In this document: positions 10,030 through 24,851 of the stretch, piece by piece
Layout: each line of letters begins with the position of its first letter
Numbering within the stretch: position 1 is the first letter of the stretch
Source: Myrica gale
Lineage: Eukaryota > Streptophyta > Magnoliopsida > Fagales > Myricaceae
DNA: 64,000 nucleotides
Reading direction: 5' to 3'
NCBI GenBank assembly: GCA_963930655.1
Contig: OZ005601.1
Coordinates: 18,034,001-18,098,000, forward strand
Made by a program: the position numbers and the translations under genes
The notes under the pieces: model-generated
Databases searched by the model: none
What the model was told of the DNA's origin: nothing
What the model saw: only the letters and a program-made list of their open reading frames with translations

Positions 10030-12704
10030 TTAAGTTATCAATTTTATAAACTAACTAATTTGAGGCTTTTTTCAACTATATTTTGTTCAATAACTCTTAC
10101 ATAAATCTATCTGCTTAATTTCGTTATCGCTAAGGTATGTAATTGTTAAATAAAGTAATTGCGATGATTTTGAATTTAGCTTTTGTCTATATCTTTTCCA
10201 CTAATCTAATTGTTTCAATTTCTTCAATGTTAAAGTATCTAATTTTAAGCTAAATAATTTGGACAGATTTTCGTTTACATTTTAGTCGATAACTCTGTCA
10301 TTAATCTATTTGTTTCATTTCTTCATGATTAAGGTATCTAACTGTCATTTGATCTGTTTTAATTCAACAAAACTAAATGCTTCATTTTCTTCAATATTAT
10401 GCTATCCATTTTTGAAACTACATAATTTGTAATATTTTTCATTTATATTTTGGTCCACAACTCTTGCATTAATGTATTTACAACATTTTATTCATCCTCA
10501 AGGTTCCTAATTTTCAAAGTGATTAATCGGAACTATTATTTATTGATATCTTGTGGTTTAACTCTTCAATTAATCCATTTGCATCATTATCTTTGACATT
10601 AAGGTGTGTTACTTTTAATCTAATTAATATGGAGACTTTAGTTTTTATTGTTTGGTCTATTGCTCTTCATTTAATCTATTTGATTCGTTTCTTCAATATT
10701 AAGTTATCAATTTTATAAACTAACTAATTTGAGGCTTTTTTCAACTATATTTTGTTCAATAACTCTTACATAAATCTATCTGCTTAATTTCGTTATCGCT
10801 AAGGTATGTAATTGTTAAATAAAGTAATTGCGATGATTTTGAATTTTGCTTTTGTCTATATCTTTTCCACTAATCTAATTGTTTCAATTTCTTCAATGTT
10901 AAAGTATCTAATTTTAAGCTAAATAATTTGGACAGATTTTCGTTTACATTTTAGTCGATAACTCTGTCATTAATCTATTTGTTTCATTTCTTCATGATTA
11001 AGGTATCTAACTGTCATTTGATCTGTTTTAATTCAACAAAACTAAATGCTTCATTTTCTTCAATATTATGCTATCCATTTTTGAAACTACATAATTTGTA
11101 ATATTTTTCATTTATATTTTGGTCCACAACTCTTGCATTAATGTATTTACAACATTTTATTCATCCTCAAGGTTCCTAATTTTCAAAGTGATTAACCGGA
11201 ACTATTATTTATTGATATCTTGTGGTTTAACTCTTCAATTAATCCATTTGCATCATTATCTTTGACATTAAGGTGTGTTACTTTTAATTCAATTAATATG
11301 GAGACTTTAGTTTTTATTGTTTGGTCTATTGCTCTTCATTTAATCTATTTGATTCGTTTCTTCAATATTAAGTTATCAATTTTATAAACTAACTAATTTG
11401 AGGCTTTTTTCAACTATATTTTGTTCAATAACTCTTACATAAATCTATCTGCTTAATTTCGTTATCGCTAAGGTATGTAATTGTTAAATAAAGTAATTGC
11501 GATGATTTTGAATTTAGCTTTTGTCTATATCTTTTCCACTAATCTAATTGCTTCAATTTCTTCAATGTTAAAGTATCTAATTTTAAACTAAATAATTTGG
11601 ACAGATTTTCGTTTACATTTTAGTCGATAACTCTTTCATTAATCTATTCGCTTCATTTCTTCATGATTAAGGTATCTAACTGTCTTTTGATCTGTTATAA
11701 ATCCACAAAATTAAGTTCTTCATTTTCTTCAATATTATGCTATACAATTTTTAAACTAATTAATTTGAACTATTTTAATTTATATTTCGGTCCACAACTC
11801 CTGCATTAATGTATTTACAACATTTTATTCATCCTCAAGGTTCCTAATTTTCAAAGTGATTAATCGGAACTATTATTTATTGATATCTTGTGGTTTAACT
11901 CTTCAATTAATCCATTTGCATCATTATCTTTGACATTAAGGTGTGTTACTTTTAATCCAATTAATATGGAGACTTTAGTTTTTATTGTTTGGTCTATTGC
12001 TCTTCATTTAATCTATTTGATTCGTTTCTTCAATATTAAGTTATCAATTTTATAAACTAACTAATTTGAGGCTTTTTTTCAACTATATTTTGTTCAATAA
12101 CTCTTACATAAATCTATCTGCTTAATTTCGTTATCGCTAAGGTATGTAATTGTTAGATAAAGTAATTGCGATGATTTTGAATTTAGCTTTTGTCTATATC
12201 TTTTCCACTAATCTAATTGCTTCAATTTCTTCAATGTTAAAGTATCTAATTTTAAACTAAATAATTTGGACAGATTTTCGTTTACATTTTAGTCGATAAC
12301 TCTTTCATTAATCTATTCGCCTCATTTCTTCATGATTAAGGTATCTAACTGTCTTTTGATCTGTTATAAATCCACAAAATTAAGTTCTTCATTTTCTTCA
12401 ATATTATGCTATACAATTTTTAAACTAATTAATTTGAACTATTTTAATTTATATTTCGGTCCACAACTCCTGCATTAATGTATTTACAACATTTTATTCA
12501 TCCTCAAGGTTCCTAATTTTCAAAGTGATTAATCGGAACTATTATTTATTGATATCTTGTTGTTTAACTCTTCAATTAATCTATTTCCATCATTATCTTT
12601 GACATTAAGGTGTGTTACTTTTAATCTAATTAATATGGAGACTTTAGTTTTTATTGTTTGGTCTATTGCTCTTCATTTAATCTATTTGATTCGTTTCTTC
12701 AATA
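10030..12704 (+). repeat. Array block: units C, C, A, A
   Basis: Units start at 10030 (C), 10699 (C with private changes 'gaattttgc', 'attaaccgg' and 'taattcaatt'), 11368 (A with 'ttgtgg/gcatc' tail and 'taatccaatt') and 12036 (A with seven T, 'gttagataaag' and 'ttcgcctcat'). The 'ttcgcctcat' variant starts here and marks A units through to 21402. Confidence 0.88.
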
Positions 12705-15700
12705 TTAAGTTATCAATTTTATAAACTAACTAATTTGAGGCTTTTTTCAACTATATTTTGTTCAATAACTCTTACATAAATCTATCTGCTTAATTTCGTT
12801 ATCGCTAAGGTATGTAATTGTTAAATAAAGTAATTGCGATGATTTTGAATTTAGCTTTTGTCTATATCTTTTCCACTAATCTAATTGTTTCAATTTCTTC
12901 AATGTTAAAGTATCTAATTTTAAGCTAAATAATTTGGACAGATTTTCGTTTACATTTTAGTCGATAACTCTGTCGTTAATCTATTTGTTTCATTTCTTCA
13001 TGATTAAGGTATCTAACTGTCATTTGATCTGTTTTAATTCAACAAAACTAAATGCTTCATTTTCTTCAATATTATGCTATCCATTTTTGAAACTACATAA
13101 TTTGTAATATTTTTCATTTATATTTTTGTCCACAACTCTTGCATTAATGTATTTACAACATTTTATTCATCCTCAAGGTTCCTAATTTTCAAAGTGATTA
13201 ATCGGAACTATTATTTATTGATATCTTGTGGTTTAACTCTTCAATTAATCCATTTGCATCATTATCTTTGACATTAAGGTGTGTTACTTTTAATCTAATT
13301 AATATGGAGACTTTAGTTTTTATTGTTTGGTCTATTGCTCTTCATTTAATCTATTTGATTCGTTTCTTCAATATTAAGTTATCAATTTTATAAACTAACT
13401 AATTTGAGGCTTTTTTCAACTATATTTTGTTCAATAACTCTTACATAAATCTATCTGCTTAATTTCGTTATCGCTAAGGTATGTAATTGTTAAATAAAGT
13501 AATTGCGATGATTTTGAATTTAGCTTTTGTCTATATCTTTTCCACTAATCTAATTGCTTCAATTTCTTCAATGTTAAAGTATCTAATTTTAAACTAAATA
13601 ATTTGGACAGATTTTCGTTTACATTTTAGTCGATAACTCTGTCATTAATCTATTTGCTTCATTTCTTCATGATTAAGGTATCTAACTGTCTTTTAATCTG
13701 TTATAAATCCACAAAATTAAGTTCTTCATTTTCTTGAAAATTATGCTATCCATTTTTGAAACTACATAATTTGTAATATTTTTCATTTATATTTTGGTCC
13801 ACAACTCTTGCATTAATGTATTTACAACATTTTATTCATCCTCAAGGTTCCTAATTTTCAAAGTGATTAATCGGAACTATTATTTATTGATATCTTGTGG
13901 TTTAACTCTTCAATTAATCCATTTGCATCATTATCTTTGACATTAAGGTGTGTTACTTTTAATCCAATTAATATGGAGACTTTAGTTTTTATTGTTTGGT
14001 CTATTGCTCTTCATTTAATCTATTTGATTCGTTTCTTCAATATTAAGTTATCAATTTTATAAACTAACTAATTTGAGGCTTTTTTTCAACTATATTTTGT
14101 TCAATAACTCTTACATAAATCTATCTGCTTAATTTCGTTATCGCTAAGGTATGTAATTGTTAAATAAAGTAATTGCGATGATTTTGAATTTAGCTTTTGT
14201 CTATATCTTTTCCACTAATCTAATTGCTTCAATTTCTTCAATGTTAAAGTATCTAATTTTAAACTAAATAATTTGGACAGATTTTCGTTTACATTTTAGT
14301 CGATAACTCTTTCATTAATCTATTCGCCTCATTTCTTCATGATTAAGGTATCTAACTGTCTTTTGATCTGTTATAAATCCACAAAATTAAGTTCTTCATT
14401 TTCTTCAATATTATGCTATACAATTTTTAAACTAATTAATTTGAACTATTTTAATTTATATTTCGGTCCACAACTCCTGCATTAATGTATTTACAACATT
14501 TTATTCATCCTCAAGGTTCCTAATTTTCAAAGTGATTAATCGGAACTATTATTTATTGATATCTTGTTGTTTAACTCTTCAATTAATCCATTTGCATCAT
14601 TATCTTTGACATTAAGGTGTGTTACTTTTAATCTAATTAATATGGAGACTTTAGTTTTTATTGTTTGGTCTATTGCTCTTCATTTAATCTATTTGATTCG
14701 TTTCTTCAATATTAAGTTATCAATTTTATAAACTAACTAATTTGAGGCTTTTTTCAACTATATTTTGTTCAATAACTCTTACATAAATCTATCTGCTTAA
14801 TTTCGTTATCGCTAAGGTATGTAATTGTTAAATAAAGTAATTGCGATGATTTTGAATTTAGCTTTTGTCTATATCTTTTCCACTAATCTAATTGCTTCAA
14901 TTTCTTCAATGTTAAAGTATCTAATTTTAAACTAAATAATTTGGACAGATTTTCGTTTACATTTTAGTCGATAACTCTGTCATTAATCTATTTGCTTCAT
15001 TTCTTCATGATTAAGGTATCTAACTGTCTTTTAATCTGTTATAAATCCACAAAATTAAGTTCTTCATTTTCTTGAAAATTATGCTATCCATTTTTGAAAC
15101 TACATAATTTGTAATATTTTTCATTTATATTTTGGTCCACAACTCTTGCATTAATGTATTTACAACATTTTATTCATCCTCAAGGTTCCTAATTTTCAAA
15201 GTGATTAATCGGAACTATTATTTATTGATATCTTGTGGTTTAACTCTTCAATTAATCCATTTGCATCATTATCTTTGACATTAAGGTGTGTTACTTTTAA
15301 TCCAATTAATATGGAGACTTTAGTTTTTATTGTTTGGTCTATTGCTCTTCATTTAATCTATTTGATTCGTTTCTTCAATATTAAGTTATCAATTTTATAA
15401 ACTAACTAATTTGAGGCTTTTTTTCAACTATATTTTGTTCAATAACTCTTACATAAATCTATCTGCTTAATTTCGTTATCGCTAAGGTATGTAATTGTTA
15501 AATAAAGTAATTGCGATGATTTTGAATTTAGCTTTTGTCTATATCTTTTCCACTAATCTAATTGCTTCAATTTCTTCAATGTTAAAGTATCTAATTTTAA
15601 ACTAAATAATTTGGACAGATTTTCGTTTACATTTTAGTCGATAACTCTTTCATTAATCTATTCGCCTCATTTCTTCATGATTAAGGTATCTAACTGTCTT

Positions 15701-18700
15701 TTGATCTGTTATAAATCCACAAAATTAAGTTCTTCATTTTCTTCAATATTATGCTATACAATTTTTAAACTAATTAATTTGAACTATTTTAATTTATATT
15801 TCGGTCCACAACTCCTGCATTAATGTATTTACAACATTTTATTCATCCTCAAGGTTCCTAATTTTCAAAGTGATTAATCGGAACTATTATTTATTGATAT
15901 CTTGTTGTTTAACTCTTCAATTAATCTATTTCCATCATTATCTTTGACATTAAGGTGTGTTACTTTTAATCTAATTAATATGGAGACTTTAGTTTTTATT
16001 GTTTGGTCTATTGCTCTTCATTTAATCTATTTGATTCGTTTCTTCAATATTAAGTTATCAATTTTATAAACTAACTAATTTGAGGCTTTTTTCAACTATA
16101 TTTTGTTCAATAACTCTTACATAAATCTATCTGCTTAATTTCGTTATCGCTAAGGTATGTAATTGTTAAATAAAGTAATTGCGATGATTTTGAATTTAGC
16201 TTTTGTCTATATCTTTTCCACTAATCTAATTGTTTCAATTTCTTCAATGTTAAAGTATCTAATTTTAAGCTAAATAATTTGGACAGATTTTCGTTTACAT
16301 TTTAGTCGATAACTCTGTCGTTAATCTATTTGTTTCATTTCTTCATGATTAAGGTATCTAACTGTCATTTGATCTGTTTTAATTCAACAAAACTAAATGC
16401 TTCATTTTCTTCAATATTATGCTATCCATTTTTGAAACTACATAATTTGTAATATTTTTCATTTATATTTTTGTCCACAACTCTTGCATTAATGTATTTA
16501 CAACATTTTATTCATCCTCAAGGTTCCTAATTTTCAAAGTGATTAATCGGAACTATTATTTATTGATATCTTGTGGTTTAACTCTTCAATTAATCCATTT
16601 GCATCATTATCTTTGACATTAAGGTGTGTTACTTTTAATCTAATTAATATGGAGACTTTAGTTTTTATTGTTTGGTCTATTGCTCTTCATTTAATCTATT
16701 TGATTCGTTTCTTCAATATTAAGTTATCAATTTTATAAACTAACTAATTTGAGGCTTTTTTCAACTATATTTTGTTCAATAACTCTTACATAAATCTATC
16801 TGCTTAATTTCGTTATCGCTAAGGTATGTAATTGTTAAATAAAATAATTGCGATGATTTTGAATTTAGCTTTTGTCTATATCTTTTCCACTAATCTAATT
16901 GCTTCAATTTCTTCAATGTTAAAGTATCTAATTTTAAACTAAATAATTTGGACAGATTTTCGTTTACATTTTAGTCGATAACTCTGTCATTAATCTATTT
17001 GCTTCATTTCTTCATGATTAAGGTATCTAACTGTCTTTTAATCTGTTATAAATCCACAAAATTAAGTTCTTCATTTTCTTGAAAATTATGCTATCCATTT
17101 TTGAAACTACATAATTTGTAATATTTTTCATTTATATTTTGGTCCACAACTCTTGCATTAATGTATTTACAACATTTTATTCATCCTCAAGGTTCCTAAT
17201 TTTCAGAGTGATTAATCGGAACTATTATTTATTGATATCTTGTGGTTTAACTCTTCAATTAATCCATTTGCATCATTATCTTTGACATTAAGTTGTGTTA
17301 CTTTTAATCCAATTAATATGGAGACTTTCGTTTTTATTGTTTGGTCTATTGCTCTTCATTTAATCTATTTGATTCGTTTCTTCAATATTAAGTTATCAAT
17401 TTTATAAACTAACTAATTTGAGGCTTTTTTTCAACTATATTTTGTTCAATAACTCTTACATAAATCTATCTGCTTAATTTCGTTATCGCTAAGGTATGTA
17501 ATTGTTAAATAAAGTAATTGCGATGATTTTGAATTTAGCTTTTGTCTATATCTTTTCCACTAATCTAATTGCTTCAATTTCTTCAATGTTAAAGTATCTA
17601 ATTTTAAACTAAATAATTTGGACAGATTTTCGTTTACATTTTAGTCGATAACTCTTTCATTAATCTATTCGCTTCATTTCTTCATGATTAAGGTATCTAA
17701 CTGTCTTTTGATCTGTTATAAATCCACAAAATTAAGTTCTTCATTTTCTTCAATATTATGCTATACAATTTTTAAACTAATTAATTTGAACTATTTTAAT
17801 TTATATTTCGGTCCACAACTCCTGCATTAATGTATTTACAACATTTTATTCATCCTCAAGGTTCCTAATTTTCAAAGTGATTAATCGGAACTATTATTTA
17901 TTGATATCTTGTTGTTTAACTCTTCAATTAATCCATTTCCATCATTATCTTTGACATTAAGGTGTGTTACTTTTAATCTAATTAATATGGAGACTTTAGT
18001 TTTTATTGTTTGGTCTATTGCTCTTCATTTAATCTATTTGATTCGTTTCTTCAATATTAAGTTATCAATTTTATAAACTAACTAATTTGATGCTTTTTTC
18101 AACTATATTTTGTTCAATAACTCTTACATAAATCTATCTGCTTAATTTCGTTATCGCTAAGGTATGTAATTGTTAAATAAAGTAATTGCGATGATTTTGA
18201 ATTTAGCTTTTGTCTATATCTTTTCCACTAATCTAATTGTTTCAATTTCTTCAATGTTAAAGTATCTAATTTTAAGCTAAATAATTTGGACAGATTTTCG
18301 TTTACATTTTAGTCGATAACTCTGTCGTTAATCTATTTGTTTCATTTCTTCATGATTAAGGTATCTAACAGTCATTTGATCTGTTTTAATTCAACAAAAC
18401 TAAATGCTTCATTTTCTTCAATATTATGCTATCCATTTTTGAAACTACATAATTTGTAATATTTTTCATTTATATTTTTGTCCACAACTCTTGCATTAAT
18501 GTATTTACAACATTTTATTCATCCTCAAGGTTCCTAATTTTCAAAGTGATTAATCGGAACTATTATTTATTGATATCTTGTGGTTTAACTCTTCAATTAA
18601 TCCATTTGCATCATTATCTTTGACATTAAGGTGTGTTACTTTTAATCTAATTAATATGGAGACTTTAGTTTTTATTGTTTGGTCTATTGCTCTTCATTTA

Positions 18701-18725
18701 ATCTATTTGATTCGTTTCTTCAATA
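12705..18725 (+). repeat. 9-unit higher-order repeat, copy 1 (6021 bp)
   Basis: Units start at 12705 (C2), 13374 (B), 14043 (A), 14712 (B), 15381 (A), 16050 (C2), 16719 (B), 17388 (A) and 18057 (C2). C2 denotes C units with 'gtcgttaatc' and 'tttttgtccac'. Private markers include 'ttcgcctcat' in the A units at 14043 and 15381, 'ttcagagtg', 'ttaagttgtg' and 'actttcg' in the B unit at 16719, and 'gatgctttttt' with 'aacagtca' in the C2 unit at 18057. All recur in order 6021 bp downstream. Confidence 0.88.
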
Positions 18726-21700
18726 TTAAGTTATCAATTTTATAAACTAACTAATTTGAGGCTTTTTTCAACTATATTTTGTTCAATAACTCTTACATAA
18801 ATCTATCTGCTTAATTTCGTTATCGCTAAGGTATGTAATTGTTAAATAAAGTAATTGCGATGATTTTGAATTTAGCTTTTGTCTATATCTTTTCCACTAA
18901 TCTAATTGTTTCAATTTCTTCAATGTTAAAGTATCTAATTTTAAGCTAAATAATTTGGACAGATTTTCGTTTACATTTTAGTCGATAACTCTGTCGTTAA
19001 TCTATTTGTTTCATTTCTTCATGATTAAGGTATCTAACTGTCATTTGATCTGTTTTAATTCAACAAAACTAAATGCTTCATTTTCTTCAATATTATGCTA
19101 TCCATTTTTGAAACTACATAATTTGTAATATTTTTCATTTATATTTTTGTCCACAACTCTTGCATTAATGTATTTACAACATTTTATTCATCCTCAAGGT
19201 TCCTAATTTTCAAAGTGATTAATCGGAACTATTATTTATTGATATCTTGTGGTTTAACTCTTCAATTAATCCATTTGCATCATTATCTTTGACATTAAGG
19301 TGTGTTACTTTTAATCTAATTAATATGGAGACTTTAGTTTTTATTGTTTGGTCTATTGCTCTTCATTTAATCTATTTGATTCGTTTCTTCAATATTAAGT
19401 TATCAATTTTATAAACTAACTAATTTGAGGCTTTTTTCAACTATATTTTGTTCAATAACTCTTACATAAATCTATCTGCTTAATTTCGTTATCGCTAAGG
19501 TATGTAATTGTTAAATAAAGTAATTGCGATGATTTTGAATTTAGCTTTTGTCTATATCTTTTCCACTAATCTAATTGCTTCAATTTCTTCAATGTTAAAG
19601 TATCTAATTTTAAACTAAATAATTTGGACAGATTTTCGTTTACATTTTAGTCGATAACTCTGTCATTAATCTATTTGCTTCATTTCTTCATGATTAAGGT
19701 ATCTAACTGTCTTTTAATCTGTTATAAATCCACAAAATTAAGTTCTTCATTTTCTTCAAAATTATGCTATCCATTTTTGAAACTACATAATTTGTAATAT
19801 TTTTCATTTATATTTTGGTCCACAACTCTTGCATTAATGTATTTACAACATTTTATTCATCCTCAAGGTTCCTAATTTTCAAAGTGATTAATCGGAACTA
19901 TTATTTATTGATATCTTGTGGTTTAACTCTTCAATTAATCCATTTGCATCATTATCTTTGACATTAAGGTGTGTTACTTTTAATCCAATTAATATGGAGA
20001 CTTTAGTTTTTATTGTTTGGTCTATTGCTCTTCATTTAATCTATTTGATTCGTTTCTTCAATATTAAGTTATCAATTTTATAAACTAACTAATTTGAGGC
20101 TTTTTTTCAACTATATTTTGTTCAATAACTCTTACATAAATCTATCTGCTTAATTTCGTTATCGCTAAGGTATGTAATTGTTAAATAAAGTAATTGCGAT
20201 GATTTTGAATTTAGCTTTTGTCTATATCTTTTCCACTAATCTAATTGCTTCAATTTCTTCAATGTTAAAGTATCTAATTTTAAACTAAATAATTTGGACA
20301 GATTTTCGTTTACATTTTAGTCGATAACTCTTTCATTAATCTATTCGCCTCATTTCTTCATGATTAAGGTATCTAACTGTCTTTTGATCTGTTATAAATC
20401 CACAAAATTAAGTTCTTCATTTTCTTCAATATTATGCTACACAATTTTTAAACTAATTAATTTGAACTATTTTAATTTATATTTCGGTCCACAACTCCTG
20501 CATTAATGTATTTACAACATTTTATTCATCCTCAAGGTTCCTAATTTTCAAAGTGATTAATCGGAACTATTATTTATTGATATCTTGTGGTTTAACTCTT
20601 CAATTAATCCATTTGCATCATTATCTTTGACATTAAGGTGTGTTACTTTTAATCTAATTAATATGGAGACTTTAGTTTTTATTGTTTGGTCTATTGCTCT
20701 TCATTTAATCTATTTGATTCGTTTCTTCAATATTAAGTTATCAATTTTATAAACTAACTAATTTGAGGCTTTTTTCAACTATATTTTGTTCAATAACTCT
20801 TACATAAATCTATCTGCTTAATTTCGTTATCGCTAAGGTATGTAATTGTTAAATAAAGTAATTGCGATGATTTTGAATTTAGCTTTTGTCTATATCTTTT
20901 CCACTAATCTAATTGCTTCAATTTCTTCAATGTTAAAGTATCTAATTTTAAACTAAATAATTTGGACAGATTTTCGTTTACATTTTAGTCGATAACTCTG
21001 TCATTAATCTATTTGCTTCATTTCTTCATGATTAAGGTATCTAACTGTCTTTTAATCTGTTATAAATCCACAAAATTAAGTTCTTCATTTTCTTCAAAAT
21101 TATGCTATCCATTTTTGAAACTACATAATTTGTAATATTTTTCATTTATATTTTGGTCCACAACTCTTGCATTAATGTATTTACAACATTTTATTCATCC
21201 TCAAGGTTCCTAATTTTCAAAGTGATTAATCGGAACTATTATTTATTGATATCTTGTGGTTTAACTCTTCAATTAATCCATTTGCATCATTATCTTTGAC
21301 ATTAAGGTGTGTTACTTTTAATCCAATTAATATGGAGACTTTAGTTTTTATTGTTTGGTCTATTGCTCTTCATTTAATCTATTTGATTCGTTTCTTCAAT
21401 ATTAAGTTATCAATTTTATAAACTAACTAATTTGAGGCTTTTTTTCAACTATATTTTGTTCAATAACTCTTACATAAATCTATCTGCTTAATTTCGTTAT
21501 CGCTAAGGTATGTAATTGTTAAATAAAGTAATTGCGATGATTTTGAATTTAGCTTTTGTCTATATCTTTTCCACTAATCTAATTGCTTCAATTTCTTCAA
21601 TGTTAAAGTATCTAATTTTAAACTAAATAATTTGGACAGATTTTCGTTTACATTTTAGTCGATAACTCTTTCATTAATCTATTCGCCTCATTTCTTCATG

Positions 21701-23408
21701 ATTAAGGTATCTAACTGTCTTTTGATCTGTTATAAATCCACAAAATTAAGTTCTTCATTTTCTTCAATATTATGCTATACAATTTTTAAACTAATTAATT
21801 TGAACTATTTTAATTTATATTTCGGTCCACAACTCCTGCATTAATGTATTTACAACATTTTATTCATCCTCAAGGTTCCTAATTTTCAAAGTGATTAATC
21901 GGAACTATTATTTATTGATATCTTGTTGTTTAACTCTTCAATTAATCTATTTCCATCATTATCTTTGACATTAAGGTGTGTTACTTTTAATCTAATTAAT
22001 ATGGAGACTTTAGTTTTTATTGTTTGGTCTATTGCTCTTCATTTAATCTATTTGATTCGTTTCTTCAATATTAAGTTATCAATTTTATAAACTAACTAAT
22101 TTGAGGCTTTTTTCAACTATATTTTGTTCAATAACTCTTACATAAATCTATCTGCTTAATTTCGTTATCGCTAAGGTATGTAATTGTTAAATAAAGTAAT
22201 TGCGATGATTTTGAATTTAGCTTTTGTCTATATCTTTTCCACTAATCTAATTGTTTCAATTTCTTCAATGTTAAAGTATCTAATTTTAAGCTAAATAATT
22301 TGGACAGATTTTCGTTTACATTTTAGTCGATAACTCTGTCGTTAATCTATTTGTTTCATTTCTTCATGATTAAGGTATCTAACTGTCATTTGATCTGTTT
22401 TAATTCAACAAAACTAAATGCTTCATTTTCTTCAATATTATGCTATCCATTTTTGAAACTACATAATTTGTAATATTTTTCATTTATATTTTTGTCCACA
22501 ACTCTTGCATTAATGTATTTACAACATTTTATTCATCCTCAAGGTTCCTAATTTTCAAAGTGATTAATCGGAACTATTATTTATTGATATCTTGTGGTTT
22601 AACTCTTCAATTAATCCATTTGCATCATTATCTTTGACATTAAGGTGTGTTACTTTTAATCTAATTAATATGGAGACTTTAGTTTTTATTGTTTGGTCTA
22701 TTGCTCTTCATTTAATCTATTTGATTCGTTTCTTCAATATTAAGTTATCAATTTTATAAACTAACTAATTTGAGGCTTTTTTCAACTATATTTTGTTCAA
22801 TAACTCTTACATAAATCTATCTGCTTAATTTCGTTATCGCTAAGGTATGTAATTGTTAAATAAAGTAATTGCGATGATTTTGAATTTAGCTTTTGTCTAT
22901 ATCTTTTCCACTAATCTAATTGCTTCAATTTCTTCAATGTTAAAGTATCTAATTTTAAACTAAATAATTTGGACAGATTTTCGTTTACATTTTAGTCGAT
23001 AACTCTGTCATTAATCTATTTGCTTCATTTCTTCATGATTAAGGTATCTAACTGTCTTTTAATCTGTTATAAATCCACAAAATTAAGTTCTTCATTTTCT
23101 TGAAAATTATGCTATCCATTTTTGAAACTACATAATTTGTAATATTTTTCATTTATATTTTGGTCCACAACTCTTGCATTAATGTATTTACAACATTTTA
23201 TTCATCCTCAAGGTTCCTAATTTTCAGAGTGATTAATCGGAACTATTATTTATTGATATCTTGTGGTTTAACTCTTCAATTAATCCATTTGCATCATTAT
23301 CTTTGACATTAAGTTGTGTTACTTTTAATCCAATTAATATGGAGACTTTCGTTTTTATTGTTTGGTCTATTGCTCTTCATTTAATCTATTTGATTCGTTT
23401 CTTCAATA

Positions 23409-24182
23409 TTAAGTTATCAATTTTATAAACTAACTAATTTGAGGCTTTTTTTCAACTATATTTTGTTCAATAACTCTTACATAAATCTATCTGCTTAATT
23501 TCGTTATCGCTAAGGTATGTAATTGTTAAATAAAGTAATTGCGATGATTTTGAATTTAGCTTTTGTCTATATCTTTTCCACTAATCTAATTGTTTCAATT
23601 TCTTCAATGTTAAAGTATCTAATTTTAAGCTAAATAATTTGGACAGATTTTCGTTTACATTTTAGTCGATAACTCTGTCGTTAATCTATTTGTTTCATTT
23701 CTTCATGATTAAGGTATCTAACAGTCATTTTAAGCTAAATAATTTGGACAGATTTTCGTTTACATTTTAGTCGATAACTCTGTCGTTAATCTATTTGCTT
23801 CATTTCTTCATGATTAAGGTATCTAACTGTCTTTTGATCTGTTATAAATCCACAAAATTAAGTTCTTCATTTTCTTCAATATTATGCTATACAATTTTTA
23901 AACTAATTAATTTGAACTATTTTAATTTATATTTCGGTCCACAACTCCTGCATTAATGTATTTACAACATTTTATTCATCCTCAAGGTTCCTAATTTTCA
24001 AAGTGATTAATCGGAACTATTATTTATTGATATCTTGTTGTTTAACTCTTCAATTAATCCATTTCCATCATTATCTTTGACATTAAGGTGTGTTACTTTT
24101 AATCTAATTAATATGGAGACTTTAGTTTTTATTGTTTGGTCTATTGCTCTTCATTTAATCTATTTGATTCGTTTCTTCAATA
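23409..24182 (+). repeat. Enlarged 774-bp chimeric unit
   Basis: It begins as a unit with seven T, then reads as C2 ('attgtttcaa', 'taagctaaa', 'gtcgttaatc', 'aacagtcattt'). From the 'ttt' it jumps back into subrepeat 3 ('taagctaaataatttggac') and then continues as type A ('cttttgatctg', 'gctatacaa', 'ttgttgttt'). The corresponding unit in copy 1 of the 9-unit HOR (17388) is a normal A unit of 669 bp. Confidence 0.9.
23623..23832 (+). repeat. 105-bp tandem duplication spanning about one subrepeat
   Basis: The segments 23623-23727 and 23728-23832 are tandem copies, each starting near 'ttttaagctaa' in subrepeat 3 and running into the start of subrepeat 4. The junction 'gtcattttaagct' falls where subrepeat 4 and subrepeat 3 are aligned in register, so the jump is a one-subrepeat slip. 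The first copy ends with a C-type sequence and the second with an A-type sequence, so two different units were involved. Confidence 0.88.
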
Positions 24183-24851
24183 TTAAGTTATCAATTTTAT
24201 AAACTAACTAATTTGATGCTTTTTTCAACTATATTTTGTTCAATAACTCTTACATAAATCTATCTGCTTAATTTCGTTATCGCTAAGGTATGTAATTGTT
24301 AAATAAAGTAATTGCGATGATTTTGAATTTAGCTTTTGTCTATATCTTTTCCACTAATCTAATTGTTTCAATTTCTTCAATGTTAAAGTATCTAATTTTA
24401 AGCTAAATAATTTGGACAGATTTTCGTTTACATTTTAGTCGATAACTCTGTCGTTAATCTATTTGTTTCATTTCTTCATGATTAAGGTATCTAACAGTCA
24501 TTTGATCTGTTTTAATTCAACAAAACTAAATGCTTCATTTTCTTCAATATTATGCTATCCATTTTTGAAACTACATAATTTGTAATATTTTTCATTTATA
24601 TTTTTGTCCACAACTCTTGCATTAATGTATTTACAACATTTTATTCATCCTCAAGGTTCCTAATTTTCAAAGTGATTAATCGGAACTATTATTTATTGAT
24701 ATCTTGTGGTTTAACTCTTCAATTAATCCATTTGCATCATTATCTTTGACATTAAGGTGTGTTACTTTTAATCTAATTAATATGGAGACTTTAGTTTTTA
24801 TTGTTTGGTCTATTGCTCTTCATTTAATCTATTTGATTCGTTTCTTCAATA

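Larger units (their letters stand above)
18726..24851 (+). repeat. 9-unit higher-order repeat, copy 2 (6126 bp, with a 105-bp duplication)
   Basis: Units start at 18726, 19395, 20064, 20733, 21402, 22071, 22740, 23409 and 24183, in the same C2-B-A-B-A-C2-B-A*-C2 order as copy 1. The last five match unit for unit, including 'ttcagagtg' at 22740 and 'gatgctttttt'/'aacagtca' at 24183. Differences from copy 1: the B units at 19395 and 20733 have 'cttcaaaat' where copy 1 has 'cttgaaaat'; the A unit at 20064 has 'gctacacaa' and a 'ttgtgg' tail; and the eighth unit is a 774-bp chimera. Confidence 0.87.
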
